Of a stretch of DNA of 64,000 bases, positions 51,845 through 62,650 are shown piece by piece (the stretch's first letter is position 1; the number at the start of each line of letters is the position of its first letter). This stretch comes from Kalaharituber pfeilii (taxonomy: Eukaryota > Ascomycota > Pezizomycetes > Pezizales > Pezizaceae), in assembly GCA_015179045.1 (NCBI GenBank), contig WHUZ01000149.1, positions 1 to 64,000 of the forward strand, in the 5' to 3' direction. A program made the translations under genes and the position numbers. Below the pieces are notes generated by a model that did not search any database, had not been told where the DNA came from, and worked only from the letters and a program-made list of their open reading frames with translations.

Positions 51845-54800
51845 TACGTCGGAACCGCTTCCCTGCTGGCATATAGCTCGCCAGCTCTGGCCCTAGTCCT
51901 GGCCTCTTCAAAGAGTCTCTAGTAGATACAGTTGCACACTCCCTTCGCTGGTGCCCCATACCACCACACTGCCAGCACGTCCTACTGGCTGCTTTGACTC
52001 CCTGTTGTTTCTGACTTTGGTAGGCCCTCGGCGGCTGGTGTGTGCACTCTCTCTGCTGATGTCCCTTCCTGCCACACTGCCAGCATAGATTACAAGACAG
52101 GCCTAGGCACCTACGCAAAAGACACCTCTACTTCCACATACCTAGGGGAACAGACTACTGTCAATGATGCAGAAACTCATTGCCATGAGCGAAGCATTAC
52201 GCAATCAAGCTGGGGAACTCCTGATCATAACCGACTCTAAGGTATCGATATCCAAGCTCCTAAAGATCGCCCAGGGAGAGCCCACCCACAAAGGACCGGC
52301 AAAACTGGTTAGAGACGCCTGGAAAGCGAGAACAGACCGAGGTGACTGGGACGTTGCAGTGATGTGGGTCAAGTCCCATATAGGAGTCAAAGGGAACACC
52401 GAGGCAGACACAGCTGCGAAAATAGGCACATGCCTCCCCTACCAAGATGAAACCATAACAGAAGATGGGATACGACAAACCTCGAGACATCAGCGCGCCA
52501 CAGAGAGAAACCGGCTAGGGCTCAGCTACCGTCCCTTGACAAGACTTGGAAGTCGACACATAGCCACACTAGCAGGAATACTGGGCGGCAAGTTACTACG
52601 AAAATGGCAGTACGAAATCGGGAAAGCAGACAGCCCAGAGTGTCGATGGTGTGAGGAGGAGGAGGAGACTACTGAACATGTGCTCACTAGGTGCAGGACA
52701 TGGAAACGAAAGTGGCCAGGAGGCATGCAAGACTTGGTCACTCCTCCGAAGAGCAAGGACACAGACCCACTTAGAGACATCTTGGAGTGGGCAGGGGCAT
52801 AGGAGACACACAGGATCTTTTCTTATTCCTTTTCTTCTACCTTCATATGTATCTAATCTTATGTAACTAATCTCGCCATAGCCCCTAGGGCGGCACGCGA
52901 GTAATGATATAAAAAAAAAAAAAAAAAAAAAAAAACACTGCCAGCATGTTCTTTCGAAGGCTGCTGCTGGTACCGATACTGGTGTTGGTACCGGTACTGG
53001 TAGAGAGCTTGCATTTACTCCTCCTTTAGCGGGTGCAGACCCTCTCACTGCTAGTGGCTTGTAAACTTCTACCTTTCGGAGGTCATTTCCAAGCTTCACT
53101 CCCTCTTTAACTAGTCTTTCTGCTTCCTGTACACTGGTTACCTCAAACTTAACTGCTGTAGTTCTCATTGTTTGCCATGCGTTTGGACCAACTCTCTCCG
53201 GCCATCTCGCTCCGAAAATGCCACTAGTAGTTATGTTTTCTGCTGCAAGGGCCTCATGCAGCTGCCTTCTATTAGAGAGCCCCTCTACAGGAACTCCCTT
53301 CGCGATTAGGGGAACTGTCCCTGATTGCTCAGCCCAAACATTTAGTAGGTCCCCTCCAAATACAGCCTCCAGCTGACACTGTAGTATTTTTACTACTTCT
53401 GCTTCTTCCATAGCCCAGGGTGCTTCAATGATACGCCATCTCCTCTCATACCTCGAAACCATGGCATTCTCCTTGATACCTACTACTCGGAAGAGCCTTC
53501 TCTTCTCCCCTCGTTCTAATGCTCGAAGAGCTGTATTTGCTGCTTCTAATTGTTTTTGTTTTGCTTCCTCTGTTGTACCTGCTGATACCTCCTTGTGTAG
53601 TGAAATCATCACCCACTTGCGCATCTTAGTAATGCCAACTACCTGCCAGGAGCTACCCTCAGCTCTGGTTGTACCTGTTTCTGCATGTTCTGCAGCTACT
53701 CTGGCCTCCGAAGCCTTTGTAGCAGCTTCCTGTACCTCCTCTTCTGCTTTCTTTATCTCTGCAGCTGTGCTACTTTTCTTCTTTATATCATAGACTGCGA
53801 GCTCTTTTCTCTTAAGTTCCACATCTGCTTCATCAGCTGCAATTTTCGCAGCCTGTACTATGTCCAATCTTTGTTTTTCTCGATCTGCGGCCTCTTGGGC
53901 ATCCTTTTCTGACTTCTTTCGTTGGGCTTGATCCTTTTCTTCTAGAGCTTTCGCTTTTGCTAAGGCCTTCTCAGCTGCTCTTCTTGCCTCAACCTCACGG
54001 TTCCTCTTCTTGACTTCCTCCTCCTTCCGTTTTGCTGCATCTTTTTCCTCGATGGAGGCAACTCCTAGCTTGACAACTACACTTGCAAGGCTCTCTTCCA
54101 ACCTTCTGAGCCTTTGATTGATTGCACTTGTTTCTCTTGCCTTCTGGTTTTCCTTTTCCTTCTTCCACCACTTTTCACACTCTCGTAGTGCCTTAACTTT
54201 GTCTTCAGGTTGGTTTTCAGTTCTCAAGAAGTCTTCTACTTCTCTCCACCCTTTGCCATCAGCTCCCTTTCGATTTTCAATAATGTCACCTAATCGGGCT
54301 GCAGCATCGCCAACACCTGATGCGCTTCGTACTGCTCCTGCTCCCTTGCGCTTTTCCCACGCTTCTTTGAGTATCTTGAGGTCATGCAGCAATTGTAGAA
54401 CTTGGATTGCATCTGCTCCTTCCAGCTCCCCAGGTTCCTCTACTTCTACTTCCTCTGTTTTTTCTACTTCCTTTGCTTTCTCCACTTTGCTGCTGTCCTT
54501 CAATTCGAGAGTCTCTCTCACTAGTTGATCTCCAGCCAACTCACCATCGCGCTTCCGTTTCCTGGTACCATCTGCTGTGATGTGGGTCTCAAAGTCTACC
54601 TCCATCTGCTCACTGCTTCCAGTTTCCTGCTGGTCGAGACCGCCCTTCTGCTCACTGCTTCCAGTTTCCTGCTGGTCGAGACCGCCCTTTCTGTAGTGTG
54701 GGGTTTGAATTGTTTGGGTCACTCTACCACCTACGTAGATGACATCCTCAATGTCATCTTCTCTGATAACTCTCCTCACCTTATTTCCTTGTTCAGCCTC

Positions 54801-55184
54801 TCCCTCCTGTATCGCAATTCCCTCCCTAATAATATGTGCCCATTCGACCCATGCTGCTTCACTCGCTGTATGTGCTATAAACTGTTGGCCAACCTCTGCT
54901 TGGCTCCATACTTCATGCACTCCTACTGCCCCCTTTGCAGTCAAAAGGGCTGTTGCATTCCTTACAGCCTGCTGGAGGGCGTCCTCCACCTTTGCAGTCT
55001 GGTATCCTGTGAATTGACACCAGTCTGTGGCCCCTTCCACATCGAATTGCCTGCCTCCAGTGATCACTGTAAACCTCTTTTCCCACTCCTTTACTGGGCG
55101 AAACAGCCCCACATTCCCTTCGCTTTCCATTCTAGATATCAATCTGCCTGCCTCTTTCTTTCCTTTTCCTTTATCTTGCCCCAT
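51834..55184 (-). pseudogene. LINE-B ORF1 (gag-like, coiled coil and CCHC zinc knuckles), split
   Basis: Once the 861-bp insertion plus TSD is excluded, the frame is continuous for about 829 aa. The N-terminal part starts MGQDKGKGKKEAGRLISRME. A 14-aa tandem duplication (KGGLDQQETGSSEQ, twice) follows. Then comes a long Lys/Glu/Ala-rich coiled coil (residues of about 290-520, e.g. EEVKKRNREVEARRAAEKAL), an RRM-like or gag fold region, and two CCHC knuckles (CWQCGRKGHQQREC and CWQCGGMGHQRREC) near the C-terminus. It is the RNA-binding ORF1 protein of the LINE. The insertion falls inside the first knuckle. Confidence 0.85.
52087..52934 (+). mobile_element. 5'-truncated LINE-A with 13-bp TSD in LINE-B ORF1
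   Basis: The duplication ACACTGCCAGCAT (52074-52086, 52935-52947) flanks it. It encodes the C-terminal RNase H: TYLGEQTTVNDAE, one extra base, then MSEALRNQAGELLIITDSKV, VMWVKSHIGVKGNTEADTAA and CRWCEEEEETTEHVLTRC, with stop at 52801. The 3' UTR, an intact hairpin (inner GCCC-CTA-GGGC) and poly(A) of about 26 nt follow. It is inserted antisense to the LINE-B. Confidence 0.9.
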
Positions 55185-55580
55185 AATTCTTCTGCTGCCA
55201 AACTCCTGTAGACGATGTTGGCCTCTGGTCGTTAAGGCAGCGTGTTGTTTGGTGCTTGCAAGCGTCCCGTTAGTGCGGCTCTCGGTTGCAAACGGCGCGT
55301 TGTATTTCTTTGTCGCAGTGTCTCCTGTGCTGCTTTAATATACTTGGCGTAAAGAAGGAGTAGAACAATGGATTCTGATCACTTCCACTGCTCTCCCACC
55401 TCTGCCAAACGCTGTGGCTCAATCCCGTAGAAAAGGCCGAAATACTTGCTCGGGCGGTCCCGAGCTTCACGTTGATGTAATTTTCGATGCGGGGCACCCC
55501 TCAGTTGCGGCGTCGCGACCAAGTGGTAGAATCGGTGTTGGAAAGAAAGGTGTGTATATCAATTTATTATCAATTTATTA

Positions 55581-55653
55581 TCAAATGCGACTGGGTTCAA
55601 TCCGGCGCGAGGCGTAACCAGCAGTACTTACGACGAGTGGCCGCGATTCCTGT
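55581..55653 (+). repeat. 73-bp dispersed repeat, copy 1 (B-box-like motif)
   Basis: It is identical over all 73 bp to the reverse complement of 61839-61911, with unrelated flanks. It contains GGGTTCAATCCGG, a match to the pol III B box (GTTCRANNC). Upstream at about 55505-55520 ACCAAGTGGTAGAATCGG resembles an A box. It could be the head of a tRNA-derived SINE, but no convincing tRNA fold was found. Nothing else is recognised in 55441-55917. Confidence 0.6.
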
Positions 55654-55917
55654 TACATATAATAATCCATCGGTGGATGGGTTTGGGTTTGGGTCTGTGC
55701 CGCATGATGAATAGGCCACAACAACTTTCTTGTTAGTACGCTTACGAGTTTTGAAACCGACCCTGCAGCTGTGGCGGAGTGCCGAGGCTACTACCCCGCA
55801 GCAATAATGCAACCTGCCATATGGGATAAGTAACTGTATGCCCTCCCATACCCACGCAACTGGAATTGCGCAATCCCAAGTCCTAACACCGTCGTCTAGA
55901 ATCCAATTGCCAGCGTA

Positions 55918-57013
55918 ATGTCCGAAGAAACCTCCTCGACTATTATTCTTGCCGATCCGGCCGACTTGTGCTTGCAGATACCTCTTCTTGCAGAAAACAA
56001 ATATATTAAGGTGTCGTCAACTGTCTTATGCTTGGCTTCCAAGGTCTTTATGTGCATGCTGGGAGAAAACTCAAAATTCCGGGAATCACAGCTGGTCGGG
56101 CGCGAGGAGGCACAGATCATACTCCAAGATGACGATTACGATTCATTATTAACCATTTTGCGAGTTATCCACATGCAAACTGCCTCAGTTCCTTTTACCA
56201 ATACAGTTCAGAATATCTATCACATAGCGGTTGTCTGCGACAAGTATGAGATCGCAGCACCGTTACTTCCGTGGATTCAATTGTGGACATCATCGCTGCC
56301 CGATTCCACAACCACTTCCGATAGTCTGAAGTGGCTGTTCATCTCGTGGGTCTTCCGTAAGCCGGCCATGTTTCAACGCTTTTCGAAACACCTGATCATG
56401 GCCACCATACTCAATAATGGCATGGAGCTCATGACCGATGAGGGAGAGCCTTTTCCAGATGTCATACCAGACCGACTCATTGGTAGTACCCAAGTTCATA
56501 AGAGTGTTCTTGTTATCTGCGCAACACTAACTTTATTCTGTAGCGGCAATCAAAGCGTGCAGACAAGAGATTCTAGATGAATTATCGACGATCCCCACTA
56601 GGGAATTTGAAACCTATTGCAAATACAAATCAAACGAGAGATCCGTCTGTCGCATGAGAGAAAAGAAAAACGAGTGCGATGCCATGTGTCTGGGTATAAT
56701 TCTCAGATACCTCATTTCGAGTGGAATGTGGCCCAAAATGGAATATCCAAATTCAAAATCCATTCGGTCGGTTGTCGACGAACTGGACAAGGTTGAAAAC
56801 TTTGGCAGTCAGATAACGTATTTTCAGCAGGGAATTGCATACAATCAAGCAAATCATTCGGAGTGTGGACCAAAGGGCCGAATAGATTCTGCGACTGCCG
56901 CACTTATGGCGGATTTCAATGGTCTCGAGCTAAGGGCATTTTATGAAAATGAGGAAATATTCTTCAGGGATGAGCTACCGGTTGTCATGTCAGATGAGGA
57001 TTACGAGGATTGA
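55918..57013 (+). CDS. BTB/POZ-domain protein
   Basis: Two exons, 55918-56482 and 56544-57013, with a 61-bp intron (GTAGTA...CACTAAC...TAG), give 344 aa. Residues of about 15-110 read as a fungal BTB domain: a DLCLQIPLLAENKYIKVSST strand pair, LCLASKVFMCML, then ILQDDDYDSLLTILRVIHMQ and IAVVCDKYEIAAPLLPWIQ helices. The rest is helical and ends with a Glu/Asp-rich tail (SDEDYED). Such proteins mediate protein-protein contacts, some as substrate adaptors for CUL3 ligases; the specific partner is unknown. No lesions were seen. Start chosen at the first Met that precedes the domain. It is followed by a LINE-A tail about 80 bp after the stop. Confidence 0.85.
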
Positions 57014-57089
57014 TATGCGGAAGCGGTTCAATATCAAGGAGACAGATAATAAAATTGGCTCTTATAGAAGTTAAAGTTGGTGTCGTTGT

Positions 57090-57227
57090 TGGGCTAGAGA
57101 ACCTATGGTCTCTGCTATTCTGTTTTTCTAATTTTGATTCGTGTTTTTGTTTCCTCTTCATTTCGCCTGTTCTTATTTGTACCTAACCTCGCCATAGCCT
57201 ATAGGGCGGCATGCGAGTACTGAGATG

Positions 57228-57257
<30 letters not shown>
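57090..57257 (+). mobile_element. LINE-A 3' UTR and tail
   Basis: The T-rich 3' UTR resembles 41430-41480, then CTCGCCATAGCCTATAGGGC plus GGCATGCGAG and poly(A). It may provide the 3' end of the BTB gene transcript. No TSD assigned. Confidence 0.7.
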
Positions 57258-57261
<4 letters not shown>

Positions 57262-58443
57262 CTGTTCCTAGGCATCTTCATTTGCTTTCCCTATTTTTAT
57301 TGGACGACATCTTCGACCATAGACATAGTGTTACGGTTTCTACGATGATGTAGTGAATAGAGGTGTAACTTAGGACAATGCTTGGTACTTGACCTTTGAT
57401 AGGGCAGCTCCTGCTGGCCTTCGAATAAAAAAAAGATATCCCTTAGCAACAGCCTCGCCTCATCTAGAGCTCCATCCGGTTGTTTTGCTCCTAAAAGCCC
57501 ATTCGGTGGCTTTGCTCCCAGATGTCCGTCCGGTGGCTTCCACTGTGAGCTATGACCATACCGTCAGATCCTTGCAATGCACATCCGTTGTGATGACGGC
57601 TCAACAGCATCCACTGTTTCGCACGGGTACCGGTATCTAGAGCTGGCGGAACGAAGCCTCAAGGGCGGCCTCAATAATCAAATGTCAAGAAAAGAGTCTT
57701 CAATTGTCTTGTCTGTGCGTGTCCATATCTGTCCATGTCTGTATATCTCCGTGTATGTCTGTATCCATGTCCGTTGCTGCTTTTTTTTTTCTGCTTCCAC
57801 AGTCCTATCTACATACAATTTATAGACCACCTTCGCCTTCCAACTGAGCCTATACATACATATCTCGCTTCTTAATCATAGTTTTCTTCCTCATCCCATG
57901 CATGTGTCATCATGTGTCCCTACCGCTGAGTACCGCCCCGGCCCGCGTATGGCCTTATTCTTTCCATCGGTACCGTGGTTACCACCACACCGTGCCCGAC
58001 CCATGTTTCATTGCCAGACTGCAGCTATCCGTTTATCAGGCCGAATTGTCACTGGCAGTTTTACAGGTCAATGGGTGGATATCCCCTTCCCGGGTAGGCC
58101 GTGACACATAGGCACCAAGGAGGAGAGAGCTGTAGAAGCTTAGTTGGTTCTCTATGTTCTGGCGGGCCCAATGACATATAACGGAAGTACACAGGCCGGG
58201 ATTGCAAATTCTTCAGAGTGCTGTTCACCAATTTTCCAACCCTTTTGGTTTCTCACCACTTACACATCCCCTTGTCTTGATCTGCCATTTACAATGCTTG
58301 TGTTGTATACATCTCAATGACCTATATAAGTTTTGAGGTGGCGATTCCCTAAGGTTTATTTTTATATCTGGCTAATCTTTTATAAAATGGTCATTGCGCG
58401 TACCACCAGGTAGGAACTAACATACATTATCGGGTGTTCTATT
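57258..58443. other. intergenic with short repeats, no gene recognised
   Basis: A GTCCGGTGGCTTC/ATTCGGTGGCTTTG motif is repeated at 57500-57545, and TGTCCATRTCTGT repeats occur at 57720-57775. Small ORFs (57389-57640, 57898-58104) have no recognisable domain. Confidence 0.4.
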
Positions 58444-58476
58444 ACAGATCAATGTGCACGAGCAGAAGAACGAAAT

Positions 58477-61116
58477 AGACCTAGCGCGGGTGATAGAGCT
58501 GATTGCGGAGAGGCGGCGGAGGCTAAGGAAGGCGGATGCAGTGAAGCTGGCATGGGTCAAGGCCCACGTGGGGATAGAAGGCAATGAGAAGGCGGATGAG
58601 TTGGCCAAAGAGGGGGCCAAGGGCATGATTTTTTTTTTTTTTTTTATTTCATTACTCGCGTGCCGCCTGATAGGCTACGGCGAGGTGTTAGGTACATAAA
58701 GAACAAATAGTAACTGATAAATCATAAAGAGACGTAGAGTGTGTGAAACAAAGAAACTAGCTCGCTGCCCAGTCCAACACCTCAACCAGTTTCATCCCCT
58801 CCTTCTCCCCCTCTTTCTTTTTCCCCTTCTCCCCCCCCTTTGGCATCTTCATCCCCGCCTCGCCTCCCGGTAATCTCTTCTTCCACGCCTCACAGTCTTT
58901 CGTTATGTGTCTGTAATTCTCGAGGGCTTTTCCACACCACCTGCACTCCGGTGACTCTTCTTTTCCTATCTGGTATCTCCATTGTCTCAGTCCTTTGTCC
59001 CCCATTATGCCTGCGAGTGTGGACACCCTCCTTCTGGTCCCCAGGTATTCCAGTGGTCTGTACGTCAGTTGTAGTCTCTTCCTCTCCTCCCCTCTCCTGC
59101 TCTTTGCCTCTTGTCGGATGCCGGCCTCCGTCACTGTCTCGTCCTGGTGTTGTAACGCCGTGGCTACTTTGGCTGCCCTGTCCGCCTCGGTGTTACCCAC
59201 TATCCCTTCATGTGCTTTAACCCACAGGAGCGCCAGGTCTCGGTCCCCTCTCGACGTCCTCTCCTCCCACCTTCTCCTCACCAGCTCCGCTGCACCCTCC
59301 GGCGTAAGGTCCCCCCTGGCTATCCCCTTCATCCTCGTCACCGTGGTCCTGGAGTCTGTGATAATTAGCAGCTCCCCCTCTCTCCGCATTGCCTCCCCAA
59401 CCGCTATCAGCTCAGCATCATTGACCGTGCATCTTTCTCCCAGGTATATTGATGTGTCTTTCCCGGTCTGATGCACTCCAGTGCCCGTCTTGTCCTCCAT
59501 TCTACTTCCATCTGTGTAAATGCTTGTCCACCCTTCATCTTCCTCCTTGGCTATTAGCCTCTCCCACTCCTCCCTACCTAAGTCAGATGGATGTATCGGG
59601 TGTACATAGAGAGGAAGGGGGTCTTTATGCTCCAGCGACCCCCTCAGGTATCTGGTATCTGGCTGTGGTCTTCTGACTGGCTCTTCTTCAAACCTCAGTG
59701 TTCGGGCTTCTACCCTGTCTGCCTCTCCATACACGAACGTCTCGACAGATTCCAGGTTAGTTAGCCCTTCCACCACGTCCCGTCTCGTCCCCCATGGGGC
59801 CCCCGTTATTTCTCTCGCCACAACGTATTGCCACTTCTCCAGCAATCTAAGCTTTCGTTCTGGGGGGGCGCCTTTTGCGTACCTCGCCCATGCCCAGCAG
59901 CCCCAAGTAGCAATGTTCCTGGCTATGCCTGTGTACAACTGTCTCCTTTTAGCTGGGGGTACTCCGTTCAGTCTGGCTGCTACTCTCCACGCTGCTTTGC
60001 CTAGGTGTAACCGCCGATTAAAATGATCATCGAATTTCAACTCCCAATCGATGTACAGTCCTCCTAGCCTGTAACTCTCTCCCTTGAACCCGATGATGAT
60101 GGTTTCTGCTTTCTGTGGATCCAGTTCAAAGCCTTCCTCTGACGCTTCCATGGTCAGCTTCTCACGGTGTTCCCTTATGTCCCTCTTCAGCCCTCGGATG
60201 GACTTGTTTGATATCACACTGTGGAAATCATCCACATAGGACCTATTGAACTCTCGGCTTTCGGCCTTCTCCGCCACTGGTGCTATCGCCACTAGAAAGA
60301 TAACCGGGGATAAGGGTGAGCCCTGGGGCGTTCCATCTGTCATTATACTTTCTCCTCTGGTTTTCCCATCCCATGTAAGCTGAAACTTCGTGGGTTGCAG
60401 AAACCCCTCAACAAATGCTGCTAAGTTCTTGTCTTCGGCCTCCAATCTCTGAACTACCTTCTCCCTTCGCAGGTGGTTGAATGCCGACTTGATATCATCC
60501 CCCACTATTGCCGTCCATTCCCCGTTATCAAGGCACCAAGGGCATGAGGTATGATGGGCAGGCCACTGAGGGTGGGCTGGCCACTGAGGGTGGGCTGCGT
60601 CAAGAGTTAGTTCGAAAAAGAAAAGAGGAGAGGGAGCGTGCAGGGTTTGGGAAGGGCAAATTCGTAAAGTGGGGAAGGAGAGCACTTACAAGTTACACTT
60701 GGCTGCGGACTGGAAAAGGCGGAGCTATGTGGAGGAGGATGGTCAGTGGCGAGGAGGTACAATGTACATGTGGTGAGGCATGGAGTGCTGAGCATGTGGT
60801 GTTCAGATGCACAGAACTGGAGCGGCCCCAGAGGAAGAACAAAAATGGGGCACATGTCACCTGGCAGTCCTGGGAGGACCTAGAGGAGAAAGGATGGAAG
60901 CAAGAAGGCGTGGAAGGTGACCCGGTCGAGTACTGGTTTGCCTGCCTCGATCTGGGGTAGCCGGGGACCGGGGGACGGAGGGCACTGGGCGCTCAAGGGT
61001 GTATGTAGATTCCGTAGTTAGTTGTCTCAAACCTGGCCCGGGTATATGGGTCCCTGCCATAGGCTGGTAGCCTGTATGCGGGGTTACGTGAATAAAAAAA
61101 AAAAAAAAAAAAAAAA
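58477..61116 (+). mobile_element. LINE-B 3' fragment, middle level of the nest
   Basis: The parts are 58477-58628 and 60548-61116. They encode DLARVIELIAERRRRLRKAD, VKAHVGIEGNEKADELAKEG, and after the inner insertion RYDGQATEGGL (duplicated), ending WFACLDLG. This is nearly identical to the end of LINE-B ORF2. The LINE-B hairpin and poly(A) follow (61040-61116). Duplication AACGAAAT at 58469-58476 and 61117-61124. Confidence 0.85.
58629..60535 (-). mobile_element. LINE-A fragment, innermost and youngest level of the nest
   Basis: The perfect duplication CCAAGGGCATGA at 58617-58628 and 60536-60547 flanks it. On the minus strand an open frame to 58757 has AIVGDDIKSAFNHLRREKVV, GTPQGSPLSPVIFLVAIAPV, NRSYVDDFHSVIS, an RNase H (SIYTDGSRMEDKTGTGVHQT; LLIITDSRTTVTR; LLWVKAHEGIVGNTEADRAA) and CRWCGKALENYRHITKDC. 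It then reaches the hairpin (GCCT-ATC-AGGC inner stem) and poly(A). The N-terminus of the longer open frame above 60535 is antisense LINE-B and not part of this protein. Confidence 0.9.
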
Positions 61117-61838
61117 AACGAAATCGACTGGGCCTGAGCTACAGACCACTCCAATGGGTAGGAAGATAGACAGCTAGTTGGGGGAATTACTGGGAGAAAA
61201 AGGCCTCAGAGCGTGGAGATTCAAAATCAACAAGGCGGAGAGCCCAGAATGTCGATGGTAAAGTGAAAAAGAAGAAACAGCTACACACATATGGGGAGAG
61301 TGCAGAGCATGGAGCCAGAAATGGCCCCGGGGATCAGGCGGCAGTGAGAGAACCCGCGAAAACAAAGGAAGGGAGGGCGACGCCTTGGCGGCGATGTTAG
61401 AATGGGCGGGGAGGGAGTAGTAGGCTTGGGCTCATCGTGACTGGTTTTAAATCTTTTTCATTATCCTTATCTTTCCCTTTTCTCTTTTTCCTTCAAATTG
61501 TACTTAATCTCACCGTAGCCCATGGGGCAGCATGTCATCAATAAAAAAAAAAAAAAACACATCAATGTTGTTCTTTCTTTGCATTATTGATCTCTGCATA
61601 CGGTTGCTTGTAATGAGCTGCTCGTGCATATGAATATGGATTAATTTCCTTTAAGTTAACGTTATTATTTGATAGGCGTGGTAGAAACCACGATATTGGC
61701 AGGAAGTAAGGCCTGACAGGGCTTTTTTTCAGGGCTTGACGTCAAGGAGACTGGGCCAGGAGTTAGGATTTTTCTTATTCTTTCCTTTTTCTTTTATTAC
61801 CTTTACTTCTTCTTTTGTTTTTGTTATTTAATATCATT

Positions 61839-61911
61839 ACAGGAATCGCGGCCACTCGTCGTAAGTACTGCTGGTTACGCCTCGCGCCGGATTGAACCCA
61901 GTCGCATTTGA
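61839..61911 (-). repeat. 73-bp dispersed repeat, copy 2
   Basis: Exact inverse copy of 55581-55653. On the minus strand it is preceded by TTTAGCTTAGGTGC, an A-box-like sequence about 30 nt before the GGTTCAATCC B-box-like motif, a pol III spacing. Between 61569 and 61838 nothing else is recognised. Confidence 0.6.
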
Positions 61912-62169
61912 CATGACTTGCACCTAAGCTAAAGGGCTGAAGTGCCAAGTAGTCCTGCAACCTGAGCTTCTACATAGCCAAAGGGTAGGGTTAGGCGGGA
62001 TGACTCGGGACAGGTACTTTTTACCTGTCCGCTCAGGGACAGGTAGTTCCTTGTATGGTAAGCGGATCGCCAGTGGCGTGCGCTAATATGCAGAAGTGTT
62101 CAAGGGTTACGATTCAGAGGTACCTAAGCCAAGATATTATGTACAATACCTGAACATCTAAATAGGTGC

Positions 62170-62650
62170 AGTGGAAGATACATGGGACCTTGATGCAACA
62201 AGAATATCCTGCGTAGCTTGCGTATCCTCTTCAAGCTCAACTACACCTGAGGAGCCTTCTCTATGGCGCTTTCTAGTATTTCTTGCAGCAGCTGTTCATT
62301 CAGCCAACTCAGCAGAGGTCATAGCATGCACTTTAGCTTTTCCCTTGGTCTTTTTCTGACGAAATTGATTTGAAGCTGGTGGTACAAATTGCTAGATAAT
62401 TGGCTGAGCAGCATGACTAGCAGGTGTGCTGGTGAACATTCATTGCGTGTGGCTGGTATGAGTATGCTACAAACATGCAAAAAGCTTTGCCTTCTCACTA
62501 TTTTTTTTTTCTTTCTAATATCATTGATCGCTTGCCACCCAAGTAACTGATGCATAGTCTTGAAGACGATGTAATACATCATTACTAAAAGCGTACTGCT
62601 CTTCAGTGATTGGAGTACTTCAATGAAGTTCAGGAATATCATATCTAATA
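62170..62650 (-). pseudogene. FAR1-like protein relic in MULE element
   Basis: The minus strand reads PELH...TEEQYAFSNDVLHRLQDYAS (62640-62545), interrupted by a poly(T) tail insertion. It resumes with QFVPPASNQFRQKKTKGKAK and VHAMTSAELAE, matching start and end of the FAR1-like protein at 28963-29924. The zinc-finger centre is deleted, and a TGA follows SAELAE. Confidence 0.6.
62500..62545 (-). mobile_element. family A tail, truncated in the hairpin
   Basis: Poly(T) then AATATCATTGATCGCTTGCC, the 3' arm of the family A tail in minus orientation, inserted in the FAR1-like relic. From 62660 to 63140 the element interior shows no gene. Confidence 0.65.

Larger units (their letters stand above)
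47770..55440 (-). mobile_element. nearly complete LINE-B (Tad1-like) non-LTR retrotransposon
   Basis: Poly(A) is at 47770-47788 (as T), preceded by a CCCTGC/GCGGGG hairpin with an inner AGGCT/AGCCT stem. Two ORFs and a 5' leader of up to about 250 bp follow. An insertion of 848 bp (52087-52934) lies in ORF1. Without it the element is about 6.8 kb. It is inserted in the N-terminal part of the Helitron gene. The exact 5' end is uncertain: AATACTTGCTC near 55433 resembles the left flank AATTCTTGCTC but differs by one base. Confidence 0.85.
58456..61556 (+). mobile_element. outermost LINE-A fragment of a three-level nest
   Basis: The visible parts are 58456-58476 and 61125-61556. Joined, they read RAEERNRLGLSYRPLQ followed by a decayed RNase H C-terminus and a hairpin tail with poly(A). 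Flanking copies ACAGATCAATGT (58444-58455) and ACACATCAATGT (61557-61568) differ at one base, as expected for an old TSD. Confidence 0.8.

Noticed and set aside
47750..55445. AATTCTTGCTC / AATACTTGCTC as the TSD of LINE-B
   Set aside because: One mismatch, and the sequence beyond 55443 does not continue the Helitron reading frame, so the match may be chance.
55480..55660. Complete tRNA gene
   Set aside because: A-box-like and B-box-like motifs are present but the acceptor and T stems do not pair, so only a SINE-like repeat is reported.
58757..60685. A 642-aa ORF with a unique N-terminus
   Set aside because: The first about 50 residues are antisense LINE-B sequence beyond the TSD; only the part below 60535 is LINE protein.
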